Shown: positions 23,931-47,474, counted from the first letter of the stretch. The stretch: 62,000 nt of DNA from Tubiluchus corallicola (GCA_030141605.1 JAQGDQ010000292.1:1-62000), one strand, 5' to 3'. Program-made: numbers and translations. The notes: generated by a model from the sequence alone, not told the origin.

Positions 23931-25269
23931 TTTGAGATTTTGCAAACATTTGCTAATGGTAATTCAACCGGGGAACCTTTCCTAAAGCTGTACCATTTTT
24001 TATTTAATATTATCATATTTTAGTAGATAATTGTGCCTTTGACTGTAAAAAAGGGCTCTCAAAAACTTTTGAGAAGAATGGAAGTAACAAAATGGGATCG
24101 ATCCAGATACTGGATTATTTCCATTTTCTGCTTCTCTGTTAATTGCTAAAATGTAAAAAAATCAATCTAAATGAATTAATTATCAACATAATCCAGATGC
24201 ACTGTTTTCTATGTGAGTGGTCTGATTCTGCAAGTTTTATATTTTTGAAATGGCTATTTTCGTGCAATTTTGTACAGAATTTTATTTAAAATGTTTAAAA
24301 TATAATATCACCATATGGCTGATATTATATTTGGAATAATTCCTTACACAATTTTATTAAAATTACATGATCATTATAATTCGCCTACAGCTAGAGCTCT
24401 GAACTACAAAATAGTTTTTTTTCAATTTGTTGATAGTGCAATGTATTTTAATCATAATTTATAAAGTTCTAAGAAATTAAGGTACAGGTAGCCATACATT
24501 GTAAAATTGACATGAGTACCGCATCTCTTAGGTGCAGTGCATAAGATTTTGGTAAAACGAGTTGACCAATTCTATTGTACAAATCCAATAATGTACTGTG
24601 GCAAAAATACAAAAAAGAAAACAAAGTACAAGAAAAATTCATACAAAATGCAACAAATACAATTACGCAACATTGCAAAAATATGAGTTTGTACAAGTTA
24701 TTTAGTTACTTAAATAGCCTAATTAAATCTAATAAGAAATTATGTGCTCTTATGAAATAATATTTTAAGCTACAAATGAAAAGAACTAATAAAAACACAA
24801 AACCTAAATAATTAAAATATTTACAAACGAAATTAAATTACACGATTACAGCACAAGGTTTATCCAGATTCCAGTTAAATTAACTTAAGTGGACAGTTTA
24901 CATGTGTTTATTAGCACTAGAAAAGCCAAAAAGTATTTAATATTGGCAGATAGACTGTTTTATTTATTAGTAAAGTTATTAATTCTGCTTGAGATTTTTT
25001 TCCGTATGGGACGAATGGGTAATTGTTAACTGTGACCAATGCTCAAATAGTTAGTTTTTGCAAAAAGAGATGTCTCTTGCAAATTCAACGGAGATCCCCC
25101 ATGTTGGACAAACCTATGTATGATGATGGTAGGAAACATAATTCATACCTGATTATTATTATCAAATTCATACCTGGATGTACATTGAATGATTATGATG
25201 ATAGGTAGGAAAGTTTTAATGATGAGATGGCCATACATAATCAAAAATGAGGATTTAGACACCAGAACA

Positions 25270-25610
25270 AAAGAAATTTATTGAAGTTCAAAAGTCAAGA
25301 TCCGAAGAATAAGATGGCTACGACACCTCTAAGATTACCAAATGAAGCACCAGTAAGAATCGCTTTAAAGGAAGCCTTAGCACCTTGCCAAAAACCACCT
25401 GATAAACCTAAACCAACTTGGATAGCTAAGATAAATAAAGATGTTCAACCAAATCTATCTTTAGTTTAGGAGTAGAAGAACTTACGCTGTTAGCTGTAGA
25501 TAGAAGAGGGTGGAATACTCTGATAAATGTTGATACCTCGATGCCTACAACAGGTGGAATGAGATATTGAAGAAGAATGATTAAAACAGTGTTTTGTGTT
25601 AAAATTAAAA
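25270..25610 (+). pseudogene. LINE C-terminal fragment
   Basis: The plus strand reads IRRIRWLRHL, a one-base shift, and then RLPNEAPVRIALKEALAPCQ followed by PTWIAKINKDVQ. This is the familiar arginine-tryptophan-rich end of an endonuclease/reverse-transcriptase LINE. Stops follow at 25467 and beyond. Only the last 100 or so residues are visible. Sequence from about 24000 to 25270 shows no gene. Confidence 0.65.
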
Positions 25611-25756
25611 CACTTTTATGCTTATCTGCCATCTAAGGAGATTTTTTCTTAATTTTTCCCATTGTTTTATAAAATCTGTTTGATAACTTCTGATTTTCTG
25701 TTATCCATAATTTACTAATTGTCACACAGAATATAATTTTATTGTTTATAGTTATA

Positions 25757-28700
25757 TGTAATATTTGATTGATTGATTGAATATGTTTATTGACATAAAC
25801 ATATGATAATAACAATGTAATAATTCATGTGTTAATTAATACTGTAAAATGTTATTAAAGCTGTTTCCAGCCCACTTGGGCTTACAAGTCAATTTCATGA
25901 AAATTTATCACATAATAACTGTGCAGTTCATTTACATAGAATATCAAATAAAAGAAAATATATAATATGGAATTTTAACATATACCTGAATGGACAAGTC
26001 ATGTATTAAATATATATCTTGCTTTGCCTCATTCTAAAAATCTTTTAAGCATATTTTGCAGTCCTAAGGACATTCTCTTCTGACATAATATATTTCCATT
26101 TATTTACATTATCTAATTGTTCCGGGTCCATGTTAATATCTTGGAAAAATTCTTCTCTCTCTAGTCTATAATGTGTACAAACAAACATAAAGTGAGATTC
26201 ATCTTCTACATCTCCACAGCAACATATCTTACACAAACGTTCACCAACCTTAACATTTCTAAACCTACCATGCTCCAGTTTCAGGGGAAGAGTACCACTT
26301 CTTAGCTTTGCAAGCACAGACCTGTATTTTCCTTGCATATTAATATAAACATATGGTTCTACTCCAAAGCTGTTCTTATACAATATATATGTTCTAAGTT
26401 TAGGGTAATCTGCATTTTTTGCTTTCCAATCAACACAGTGTTTCTCATACAGCTGTGCCCATGCTCTGCTAAGAGGTACAGTATCCATATTAACAAAAGC
26501 TTGCTGGAACCCTGCTTCCTCTAGGACTTTAGAAATTTCATATGACCAACCAACGTTGGTATTACGGTCCCAAAGAAATATTCTCTTAACAAGTCTAGAA
26601 TTATCAAATGTTAAAAGACGATTCCAATACCTTATCATAGATAACTTTCTTCTAACTGAAGATGGTGACCATCCCATATCACCCTGTATACATTGATTAG
26701 CAGCAAAATTATGAACACCAAGAAATATTCTTAATGCCTTATTCTGGACAGTATCAATTTTAGGGTACTTGTTATATCCCCATACTTCTGAACCATAATC
26801 AAGTATAGGACATACACCTTCATTGAATAACTTAGTAAAAGAATAATAACCCAGCCCATTTAACTTTTTATATTTACCAATCAAGGCACCCAGAGCTCTA
26901 CTGCCTGAGTCTGCCAGTACTTGTGCTGTAACCTTATAATCTAAATGTTCATTAAGATAAATCCCCAGATACTTATACCTATCTACAGTGCTCAAAATCT
27001 GATCACTAAGTTTAAATAGTACATCAGTTTGATTCACTTGGGGTTTTCTGAAATGGACAACATTTGACTTTTTACTGTTAAATTTGAGTCTCCATTTCTT
27101 TCCCCACTCAGTGATCTTATCTAACATTTTCTGAAGATCTTCTTCAGATTCTGCTAAAATTACAACGTCATCAGCATACATTAAAATACAAATCTTATCA
27201 TTACCAACAGGAATACCAATATTTAGGGACTTTACATCATCTGCCATATCATTTATATACAAGCTGAACAGGGTTGGTGACAAAGTGTCTCCCTGCCTGA
27301 CACCATATTCACATTTAAATTTATCATTGAGGATACCATTTAGATTCACAGCACTATAGGTATCTGAAAGAATATTCTTAATGCTGCTATACATTTTACC
27401 ATCCACATTGTGACATAACAACTTATACAACAGGAGATCACGATCTACACGATCAAATGCTTTTTCAGCATCGATGAAACAAGCATATGTGCTCTTATTC
27501 ATACTCATTCTGTTTCTCAGTATAGATGTTAACACATAAATATGATCAGTGCAAGATCTTTTCGACCTAAAGCCATTTTGTTCATCGCAGTAAATACCAT
27601 TCTCCTCCATGTATGCAGCTAATCTCACATTAATGACACCAGTATACAATTTATACACTGTGGAGAGCAAAGAAATTCCCCTATATTGCATAGGCAATTT
27701 GGGATCTATAAGAGAACCTTTGGGTATGGGTTTTATAATGGCATATTTCCATACTGAGGGGATAACTCCAGTGTTAAATATCTTATTAAATAAAACAGAG
27801 AGCACACTAATAGACTGATTTAGCTTTAAAATCTCATTAGGGAGATTGTCATACCCAACTGCTTTCTTATTTTTGGCCCTCCTCACAACTTTCTCTACAT
27901 CCTCCTGTGTGATATCCCTATTCAAAAACATGTTGGAATTTGAGTAATCAAGTTGAGACTCCAAATTTGCTTTCTGTTGCATTGCATTTATATAAAATTC
28001 ATCATTGAAGATGCCACACTCAGTAGGTCCACTGAAAAGTGTACCAAATTCATGCTTCCATTTATTCAGTACATCTTCATGATTTACATTAATGGACCCA
28101 TCTTCATTATATACAGCCATTGGTATCTCTTGCTTACTTTGTGGACCAAGTTTTTTGATCTCTTGCCAAAAGGACTTGGGATCATCAACATTTAATTGTT
28201 CAATATCACAAATTTTTTGCCTTTGATAATTCCTTTTTTCCTTTTTATAAATCTGATCAAATTTGTGTTGACAGTCTATAAATACCTTTCTAGCCTGTTT
28301 TCGTCCACTACTGTGCTGAGGAAGGGATAAATACTGTTTCTCAGCATCACATAAACTTTTCCATAAATCTGTAAGTTCCTCTGTCCAAATTGGTTTTATT
28401 GAGTGCCTAAGCCTTTTCTTGGCTTTGGGATTCACATCTCTATATCTCAACCATTTGTCCATTTCACTGTAGTACAATTGACAAAATTCACTATAAAGAT
28501 TATCAATTTCAGTTTGACCATCTCTAAAAGATTGTATGTTTTGGATACAATTAGCCAATGCTTGTTTAGACATGTCAGATGAGAACATTTGGTCAGAAAT
28601 ATCAGTCATACAATATCTTCTGTAATATTTATCATCAACTGGCACATTGTCATACAAATCATCATCACCTACAGAATGTGTATCATTATTGTCATTATAC

Positions 28701-29060
28701 TCCTCCGTAGAATAATTAGGTACAATTGTCATTTCTATAAGTGAATGATCAGGGAACTTAGAACCCATCATATTAACATCTGTACACAGTGTACGAGCTA
28801 GGTGTACTCTGAACCTTTTTACATTCTCAATATTATTATGGGGTACAATAAGATAATCCACAACTGAGCTACCACGACCTGGGTCTACAAAGGTAAAGTT
28901 ATCATACTCAGGCTCCACTCGTCCATTTACAACACAAAGCTTACCATCTTTAAGAAATTCTAGTAGAAGGTCACCATGTGTAAACATGTAATAAATAAGT
29001 GCCATGTGTAAACATTCACTTGGTCTAATTGTTAAGTGTTCCAAAAGTCTAATTTTTTTC
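25757..29060 (-). mobile_element. 5'-truncated APE-type non-LTR retrotransposon with an intact RT ORF
   Basis: The element reads from about 29060 down to about 25757. Its protein-coding part is 26045-29044. The roughly 290-bp 3' end carries no gene and finishes in a (TCAA)n tail, seen on the plus strand as ttgattgattgattga. The left (5') end starts part-way through the endonuclease domain, which is the usual result of incomplete reverse transcription. It sits head-to-head with another LINE fragment beginning near 29110. No target duplication was identified. Confidence 0.85.
26045..29044 (-). CDS. Endonuclease/reverse transcriptase of the LINE (999 codons open)
   Basis: Nicks DNA and copies element RNA back into the genome. 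The open frame begins within the APE endonuclease. The stretches FLKDGKLCVVNGR, GSSVVDYLIVP and FPDHSLIEM (residues about 30-110) are its C-terminal motifs. The reverse transcriptase follows, with PIPKGSLIDPKLPMQYRGIS, EQNGFRSKRSCTDHI, CFIDAEKAFDRVDR, GVRQGDTLSPTLFSLYIND and the catalytic YADDVVILAES. Near the end is a CCHC-like C-x2-C-x9-H-x4-C finger (CKIC, then ESHFMFVC). No stops or frameshifts appear over 3 kb, so the copy is young. The first codon of the frame is TTG, not ATG; the frame stays open a little further upstream and the native start is missing. Clade within the APE-type LINEs is not assigned. Confidence 0.9.
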   Translation of the reverse strand: MEHLTIRPSECLHMALIYYMFTHGDLLLEFLKDGKLCVVNGRVEPEYDNFTFVDPGRGSSVVDYLIVPHNNIENVKRFRVHLARTLCTDVNMMGSKFPDHSLIEMTIVPNYSTEEYNDNNDTHSVGDDDLYDNVPVDDKYYRRYCMTDISDQMFSSDMSKQALANCIQNIQSFRDGQTEIDNLYSEFCQLYYSEMDKWLRYRDVNPKAKKRLRHSIKPIWTEELTDLWKSLCDAEKQYLSLPQHSSGRKQARKVFIDCQHKFDQIYKKEKRNYQRQKICDIEQLNVDDPKSFWQEIKKLGPQSKQEIPMAVYNEDGSINVNHEDVLNKWKHEFGTLFSGPTECGIFNDEFYINAMQQKANLESQLDYSNSNMFLNRDITQEDVEKVVRRAKNKKAVGYDNLPNEILKLNQSISVLSVLFNKIFNTGVIPSVWKYAIIKPIPKGSLIDPKLPMQYRGISLLSTVYKLYTGVINVRLAAYMEENGIYCDEQNGFRSKRSCTDHIYVLTSILRNRMSMNKSTYACFIDAEKAFDRVDRDLLLYKLLCHNVDGKMYSSIKNILSDTYSAVNLNGILNDKFKCEYGVRQGDTLSPTLFSLYINDMADDVKSLNIGIPVGNDKICILMYADDVVILAESEEDLQKMLDKITEWGKKWRLKFNSKKSNVVHFRKPQVNQTDVLFKLSDQILSTVDRYKYLGIYLNEHLDYKVTAQVLADSGSRALGALIGKYKKLNGLGYYSFTKLFNEGVCPILDYGSEVWGYNKYPKIDTVQNKALRIFLGVHNFAANQCIQGDMGWSPSSVRRKLSMIRYWNRLLTFDNSRLVKRIFLWDRNTNVGWSYEISKVLEEAGFQQAFVNMDTVPLSRAWAQLYEKHCVDWKAKNADYPKLRTYILYKNSFGVEPYVYINMQGKYRSVLAKLRSGTLPLKLEHGRFRNVKVGERLCKICCCGDVEDESHFMFVCTHYRLEREEFFQDINMDPEQLDNVNKWKYIMSEENVLRTAKYA

Positions 29061-29109
29061 TGTGTCGTCGTAGGCAGCTAGCTTATCAATACGTAATCCT
29101 GTACCACCA

Positions 29110-30440
29110 ATTTATTAGAGACAGTAGAGGAATGGTCAGAAATTTTGGACTCAGGTGACCAAGTGGATGCAGTAAACTTTAACTTTTTCAAGGCATTCGA
29201 CCGAGTTCCTCATGCACGCTTAATGAAGAAACTTTCAGCATGTGGTATTGGAGGCATGGTTTGGCTACGGATCTGCGAATCCCTAAGAGATAGAAAACAA
29301 TGTGTTATTGTCAATGGTAATAAATCTACTCACATCTGGATCCTTTCACATCTGGCATTCCGCAAGGCAGTGTCATCGGACCGTTATTGTTTACGCTTTA
29401 TGTCAACGATTTGCCTAATAACATCACCTGTGCAAGTAAGCTGTTTGCTGATGATACCAAAATATATGACATAGCATCCAACTGAACAATACAAGCTAAT
29501 CTTCAAAACAATATCAAATCAGTGGTGTAACAAAAGCCAAATGGACCTCAACCTGGAGAAATGTAAGGTAATGACTGTGGGTAGAGTTGTTTCCCAGTCT
29601 AACTATGCCATCAGCTCTGGTAATCAAGTGTCAAATATTAGCAAAGTTGATAAGAAAACAGACCTTGGAGTCATTGTAGACAACAGCCTTGACTTCCAGC
29701 CTCATATCGCTTACATCACACAGAAGGCTTTATTACAGATTAACTCTAATCAAGCGCAATTTTCAATTTCTTGATAAAACAATTGTTCTGAGGTTATAGT
29801 CTTTGGTCAGACCCATCCTTGATTACGCAAGTGTAGTGTGGGGGCCCGTCAAGACAACTCTATCCGTGCAGTAGAGAAAATTCAACGAAGAATGACCTGG
29901 CTGATTCCAGAAATGAGTAACCTAACTTATTCACAAAGGCTTCAGGGAATTGGTCTAACCACCCTTAAGAATAGGCACATGAGACAGGATATGATACAAA
30001 CTTTTAGAATTATACATGGTATTGACAAAACACACATGGATGATTATGTTACAAGATGTCAACAACAAGAACAGCAGACAAAAGGCCATTCGTACAAATT
30101 ACACAATTATTGTATTCAGGGCAGTTGATCAAAACGACAGCATGTATTTTCATTCAGGATTGTCAATCCGTGGACCAAGCTTCTATCACATGTTGTTGAG
30201 GCAACAAACATTGAGCAATTTAAGGGACGTCTTGACAAGCACTGGCAGCAGCATTCGTCAAAATTCATAGATCCCATGTTACCCCAATGTGAACAAAATG
30301 TTCTGATGGCATGACCTTCCTCTATCTACGGTGGTGCCACTACATTCAAAATTTCAGTTTTAGATAGTTCAGTATATTGGAGGGGCAAATAACATTTATG
30401 CTAATACCCCCATCTCTGGATTATGGATTATGGTAATATT
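29110..30440 (+). pseudogene. CR1/jockey-like LINE fragment, frameshifted
   Basis: Reverse-transcriptase blocks appear in order on the plus strand but in changing frames: FKAFDRVPHARLMKKL at about 29190-29235, GIPQGSVIGPLLFTLYVNDL near 29355-29415, FADDTKIYD near 29445-29470, and MDLNLEKCKVMTVGR from 29541. PILDYASVVWGP at about 29815-29845 and RAVEKIQRRMTWLIPEMSNL up to 30120 follow. At least three frame breaks make it non-functional. The 3' end shows a short ggattatggattatgg repeat at about 30418-30433. Confidence 0.8.
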
Positions 30441-30467
30441 TAATAAATGTTTTTATATTGTTTGCAG

Positions 30468-30588
30468 ATCTCTCTACATTCACATTGGCAAAAGATACAG
30501 CTTTAATGAATTACATGCAAATTTAAGAGCAGTCATTGCTGGTGCACTCAAGTTTAATATAACTAAACACAAATGGACACGATGGTAG
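30468..30588 (+). CDS. Putative terminal exon, 39 residues, gene unknown
   Basis: An acceptor (ttatattgtttgcag) ends at 30467. It opens a frame of 39 residues with a protein-like composition (HIGKRYSFNELHANL, then KFNITKHKWTRW), closed by TAG at 30586-30588. The incoming phase is 2. It lies 141 bases before the UBOX5 start and immediately after LINE debris, so its upstream exons, if any, would lie beyond the LINE cluster. I do not recognise the family. It could also be the tail of a LINE or a chance frame. Confidence 0.3.
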
Positions 30589-30729
30589 CCACTGAAGACT
30601 TTTTTCGAGGATTTTTGTCTTATATGTTGCAGAATACACAAGTTTATTGGCTCACGAAAATGAGCTTAGTTTGTTTCTGCTTTGTGTATTTTTATAAGTG
30701 CAGTGAATATTTTTAAACAAATTTACATA

Positions 30730-32175
30730 ATGAGCATCAATTTCTGTGTCCCGCTTTATCAGCCACATATCAGTTGTGACAAAGTTAGCTGTGATGATCA
30801 TGGGCCAGAAAAAATTACTACTCAATACGGATTTTTAGCAGAGTATTTTGTCAGACCACCAGTAAATATTACAATTAGTTTTCCCTTCAGTATTCATCTG
30901 TATTATGTTGCTATTTATCCTACAGTGGGCGCACAGAGTTCTACAGGGTTTGAAATATTAACTTCACATTCTTTTGGACATTCGCCATCTTCTTTTAAGG
31001 ACTGTTTAAATCAACCTTATGACTGTAAGTCGGTAAGAGACTATACTTTTGCCTTAAGAGGAAGATCTTACCTGAAATGTGGAGATGCAGTTCCTTCGAA
31101 GTTCGTTTTTGTGAATAAAAGGTTTTCTCCCACAGATGCACACATTAAACTTTTTGGAATTCCTGTTTCGTTGCCTAATGAGGGTACTGTTACTGTCCTT
31201 CGTCATAGTAATGGTAAATCAGCGCTACCATATGTAGATGCCATCCTGATTCGTATTACTGCAACAGCTGGGAGCAGTGTGCCCGCCTTAAAAAGTGTGG
31301 AAGTTTGGGGTTATCCGTCTTCGTCCTGTCCTCAGAGCTTGTTATGTGAAATTGCAAATTTACGAAAAATGCCTTCTAAAAAACCAAAGCAGTGTACTTC
31401 AACATGCAGACTGAAAGCACCTGAAAGTGATGATTCAAAGAAGGCAAGTGAAATTGGAGGAGACATACCAGAGGATTTCCTAGATCCAATCACATGTGAG
31501 CTGATGTCATTGCCTCTTTTACTGCCTTCAGGGCACACTATTGATCAGCAGACGTTAGACAAACATGTTAGCGCAGAACTGCAATGGGGCAGACCCGGAT
31601 GTGATCCATTTACGGGCATGAGATTTAGTGAAAAATCACAACCAGTGATACACGCTGCCTTAAAAATGAGAATAGATGCATTTTTGCTCAAGAATCCACA
31701 CCTTGCAAAAGAAACTGGCCTCTTAGCTGGACATGTTAACTTGTCAAAAAAGCCCGTTGTTAGTAGTATACTTAAACCAGATGTAAAAGTATTATGTGGA
31801 AATACAGTTACGTTAGAAAATGTAGAACATTCAAGCGATGAAGATCATTTTGTGAACTTGTGCGAAGGACGTCCACATAAAAAACAGAAATTGACTAACG
31901 AATCTGCAACACTGAGCTCAGAAACATCACCTCTTGATTCTGCAATGAGCTCTGTTCTATCATTGTTACCAAGTTTTCTTCCATCAAGCAACTCAAAAGT
32001 CAATGAAAATACTTGTTGTCTTTGCAAGAAAGTGAACGAGGCATTATTTTTGTTTCCTTGCAAGCATTTAATGTGCAGACACTGTCTTTTGTTGCAGAAA
32101 CACAAATTGATTATGTGCATGCAATGTCAAAAACATTTCAAGAAAAGTGAAATAACTAGAATACATTTAAGCTAA
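30730..32175 (+). CDS. UBOX5: UBOX5 / RNF37 E3 ubiquitin ligase (481 aa, intronless)
   Basis: A nuclear U-box E3 ligase that transfers ubiquitin from an E2. The start ATG at 30730 gives MSINFCVPLYQPHISC, which matches the family's N-terminus; the open frame upstream of it has no ATG-supported start. Residues about 1-200 form the RNF37 N-terminal domain (FVRPPVNITISFPFSIHLYY, ending VEVWGYP). Residues 246-320 are the U-box (IPEDFLDPITCELMSLPLLL, then GRPGCDPFTG), which lacks the zinc ligands of a RING. A C-terminal RING-like finger follows at about 429-466 (CCLCKKVNEAL, FPCKHLMCRHC, MCMQC). Human UBOX5 is 541 aa, so the linker here is shorter. The CDS has no intron. A possible acceptor at 30702-30703 suggests a 5'UTR intron. 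It converges on heparanase, 308 bases from stop to stop. Confidence 0.93.
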   Translation: MSINFCVPLYQPHISCDKVSCDDHGPEKITTQYGFLAEYFVRPPVNITISFPFSIHLYYVAIYPTVGAQSSTGFEILTSHSFGHSPSSFKDCLNQPYDCKSVRDYTFALRGRSYLKCGDAVPSKFVFVNKRFSPTDAHIKLFGIPVSLPNEGTVTVLRHSNGKSALPYVDAILIRITATAGSSVPALKSVEVWGYPSSSCPQSLLCEIANLRKMPSKKPKQCTSTCRLKAPESDDSKKASEIGGDIPEDFLDPITCELMSLPLLLPSGHTIDQQTLDKHVSAELQWGRPGCDPFTGMRFSEKSQPVIHAALKMRIDAFLLKNPHLAKETGLLAGHVNLSKKPVVSSILKPDVKVLCGNTVTLENVEHSSDEDHFVNLCEGRPHKKQKLTNESATLSSETSPLDSAMSSVLSLLPSFLPSSNSKVNENTCCLCKKVNEALFLFPCKHLMCRHCLLLQKHKLIMCMQCQKHFKKSEITRIHLS

Positions 32176-32288
32176 TAGAAATCTATTTATAAGTTAAACA
32201 GAAGTTACAGAATGACACATTTTGTTATTATTAATAATATATTTGTTATGTAAATTTTTATTAAGGATTTACCAATTATAAGTAGTTT

Positions 32289-32294
32289 TTTATT
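32289..32294 (-). terminator. Candidate polyadenylation signal for heparanase
   Basis: TTTATT on the plus strand is AATAAA on the minus strand, about 190 bases past the heparanase stop. It lies closer to the UBOX5 stop than the UBOX5 signal does, so the two 3'UTRs would overlap. Confidence 0.4.
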
Positions 32295-32396
32295 GGGTTT
32301 GGTAATTTGTAAATTCCTAATTAAAATTCACAATTTTTAATTGAAGCAGAGGAACCTGTTAACGATAGTTGTTAATGATGGTGTTGTGAATTGCTT

Positions 32397-32402
32397 AATA
32401 AA
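32397..32402 (+). terminator. Candidate polyadenylation signal for UBOX5
   Basis: AATAAA about 222 bases past the UBOX5 stop. The stretch 32300-32470 around it contains two diverged copies of a roughly 78-base AT-rich repeat with a TTAATGATAGTTRTTAATRA core. Confidence 0.4.
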
Positions 32403-32483
32403 ATTAATAATTTCTAATTAAACAGGCGATTCATTAATGATAGTTATTAATAACTGTTGTGCCAGTTGAAAAAATTAAACTTT

Positions 32484-44203
<11,720 letters not shown>

Positions 44204-47200
44204 AGCTATAGTCTTTAATAGCTGCTGCTTATGCTAAATATAATGTGTTATTGTAATATTATAGAGGACTTGCAAACTGCATCTTTATTGGGTTCCAACT
44301 GAGAGAGAATAGCGCATGCTAGTCTCTGCTGTAGCCACTTGACTTTTAGGTACATATGCAAATGCAAATATAATTGTACAGTTGCTATTTGATGTTGTGA
44401 TAAGCGAGGTCAATCACATTTATAGCGCACACTTTTCCTGCTCAAAACTGTTTAAAGTTTCTTGCATATACATATAGGTATTATGGTAAAAGCACATTGG
44501 CGCTTCTACGTGCAGGGATTTGAGTAACTGTTGAGTACATATTAAGTAGTAGGCCTAAATAAATTAGATATCATAAAGTTTTAGCAGAAGAGGTGTTGAT
44601 TCTCGGGAATAGGAATTCACTTCACCCAGGCAAAGTTATACAATGTAGTAGCTTTGAGACTCCAATGTAAGTGTTAAATATGACTTACATTTTCATCGAA
44701 ATTATTTTCCTCTCAATGTGGTATTATAACATTAGGCTGACTTCAGGAATTCAAGAAGATATTTAAATACTTTCTTACTGTGGTGAATTATATTGTTTTT
44801 TTAAACAATTATCCGATTATTCAAATAAAAATTTTATTCACTTTCTTTTGTTACATTCTATTACATTTTTGTCCAAAATATATTTTCCTGCAAACTATAC
44901 AGTAAGTAGGATTATATACTTTAAAATAATAAAATTACTTTAAATTTTCCTCTTTAATTATAAACTACGTAGCAGATATCGAAGTGAGAGTAAATGTTAA
45001 TCGAAATTTGTCTAGCATAGTAAAACATAGTGGAGCTAATCTGTGCTATTGATAATCGTGAAAGGCATTATCTAATGCAAAAGAAACTTTTAATGAAACT
45101 GTGGCTGTTTGAGCAATTAAGCTTAAAACTGTGAAACACTGCGTGGCAAAACGTGCATTTTTGATCTTTCTCAATAATCGTGAAACCAGCATCAAAAACG
45201 ACGGCGCTTGCCGTTTCAACACATCATAAAAATGTCAAAATTGCATAGGACATATTTCGTACACACAGTGTTTGCACATTTTGTACAAAGGGCACAAAAT
45301 ACAGTTAATTTTATAAGATTATTTACCACTACAAATTTGGCTGAGTATAGAACACCCAATTTTATTATTGGGTCAGATCAATTAACCATGCAAATAACAT
45401 TCATTGCCATGTCTTTGGGTGCCTTTGCGCTTTTCTTAGAACTCCATAAATTAATAGTTATGACACTAGTGTGGCGGTTTGTAGACATTTTGTAATTAAC
45501 TTTAATTAAATGATTTCATTTGAGATAATTTCCGGTTCTTAGCACTTCTAACTCGGAATTGGGCCACCCAGCGTTAAAGAATAAAGCTGTGGGTAGGAGA
45601 GGCGTTACCTCCCCAGATTGCACTAGCACGCGTTGATTTAGTTCCCACCTATAACCACCACTTTGATTACCTGTGAGTGGTATAGATTAGGGAGCTTATG
45701 GGCAGATTTCACACTGCGACCAGAATTTGCATTTTCTTATCTAAATAGGATCAAAACACAAATTTGCAACATCAATAGGAGCCTAGAAATTGTCTAAAAA
45801 TCAGGGGCAATATCTTCCAAGTACGCCGTTTATTACTTTCACCTCACATAAACTGGGAAAGGAAGTGTTTCTTAATTCTGAGAACAAAATTTTTCTGTTT
45901 AAACGGAACTAAAACTTCTCCAGGAATTAATTTAGTGACCAAACAGTGTGATGACGTTTCTATCCCTGCTGACCTACATCAAGTTTCATTTTATAATTTC
46001 TTAAAATCGACCGAACTATACGGGTTGAATGATACTATAGCAAAAAACGCAATAATTTATTTCAAACTCAAATTTACATACACGATAATACGATTCTTTA
46101 AGACATAGACGTTAAAACAATAAAGTACATGAATCAAATAAATATTAAATAATTAATACTAATAATGACCAGAGTTGTAAAAACAAACGTTACAGGTTCG
46201 TTAATCTCCGTGTAAATAATACCACACAGTAACACATAAATTATATTCTCTTATCTTTGATATACTTTAAAAAGACTTGTCAGTTTCTTAAACAGCTTGT
46301 TGTAAAGTAATAAACTTTATTAATGTGAGTTATTCGCAATTTAGTAAAAAAACGCTGTAAACTATAGTGTCGAAAATATACAACTCTGTATTTTACAAAC
46401 AAATAAAAAGTGATAAATAATGTTTGAATGACTACTATAAAAAGGCTTAAACTATCTAGCATCGTTCTAACAGTATGTACAATACATGTTGAAAGTGAAT
46501 AGCGACATTTCTTCCTAATAATTGTCGTTAAAGGGAAATAGCATAATAATACTTACATTTTTCTTAGTAGTTTACACTGTTAGTGTTTCCACCGACCTTC
46601 TAATGTAATTGAATTATTAGTGAATTATCAGAAGATATCATATGCATAATTTCTTTGAGTTCAATTTCATTTTTTAAAGCACAAAGCATAACAAGTTACA
46701 ATTTAATCTAACGCAGAGAGGATGAAATGGCAGTGCCGGCCTGTAGACATTTCGGGCCCTGCGCAAAGCATACTCTACGCCGCCGACTCATGAAACAGTT
46801 AATGTGTGTTCAGTTTCCTCATTTTATTTTAGTACATTATTAGCAAATGCATAAATGCTAAAGTATACGCAGGAAACCTAACAGTATGCCAACTGACCAA
46901 TGCCAAAACTCTCTGCTATTATTATCAAATCACAAAATCCTTAAGATGTTTTAATTAGCAATAAAATAATCTGCCAAAGTAAATACACAAAATAAATAAG
47001 TAAATAACTTAACTAACTACAACTTTGGCAATTGCAATGTAACAATGCTAAAAACCTAACGTAAAATAAGCAAAGACAGCTATTTCAACCAGTTGTGGGT
47101 ATATAAACACAAAAAATTCATTTGATCTATATACTGCTTTAAAATTTAGAATCAGTCTAATAAGCAAATGTAAAGTGAATAATGAAAGTTAAAGAATAAT

Positions 47201-47393
47201 TAATTTTATTTCTTCGACAGTAAATTCTGCTAAATTTTAGATACCTCTAAACATGTTTGCCTGCCCTGTACGACCGTACGGTTCGCGCACCCTTGGGGAA
47301 TGGATTTTCATCAAGATACGAAAATATGGTGCAATCATGCAATCATGCAACGTTTTAACTGTTGCCTTGTGGACGGACTGTTCTTGTTTAAGC
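44204..47393. other. Heparanase 5' flank and intergenic DNA towards glass
   Basis: No gene is recognised. The heparanase promoter should lie in the first few hundred bases, but no clear TATA box in the right orientation was found. An 87-codon ATG frame at 45232-45495 (+) has no family resemblance. The block at 45535-45720 is less AT-rich than its surroundings and may be a repeat. Confidence 0.4.
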
Positions 47394-47394
47394 A

Positions 47395-47474
<80 letters not shown>

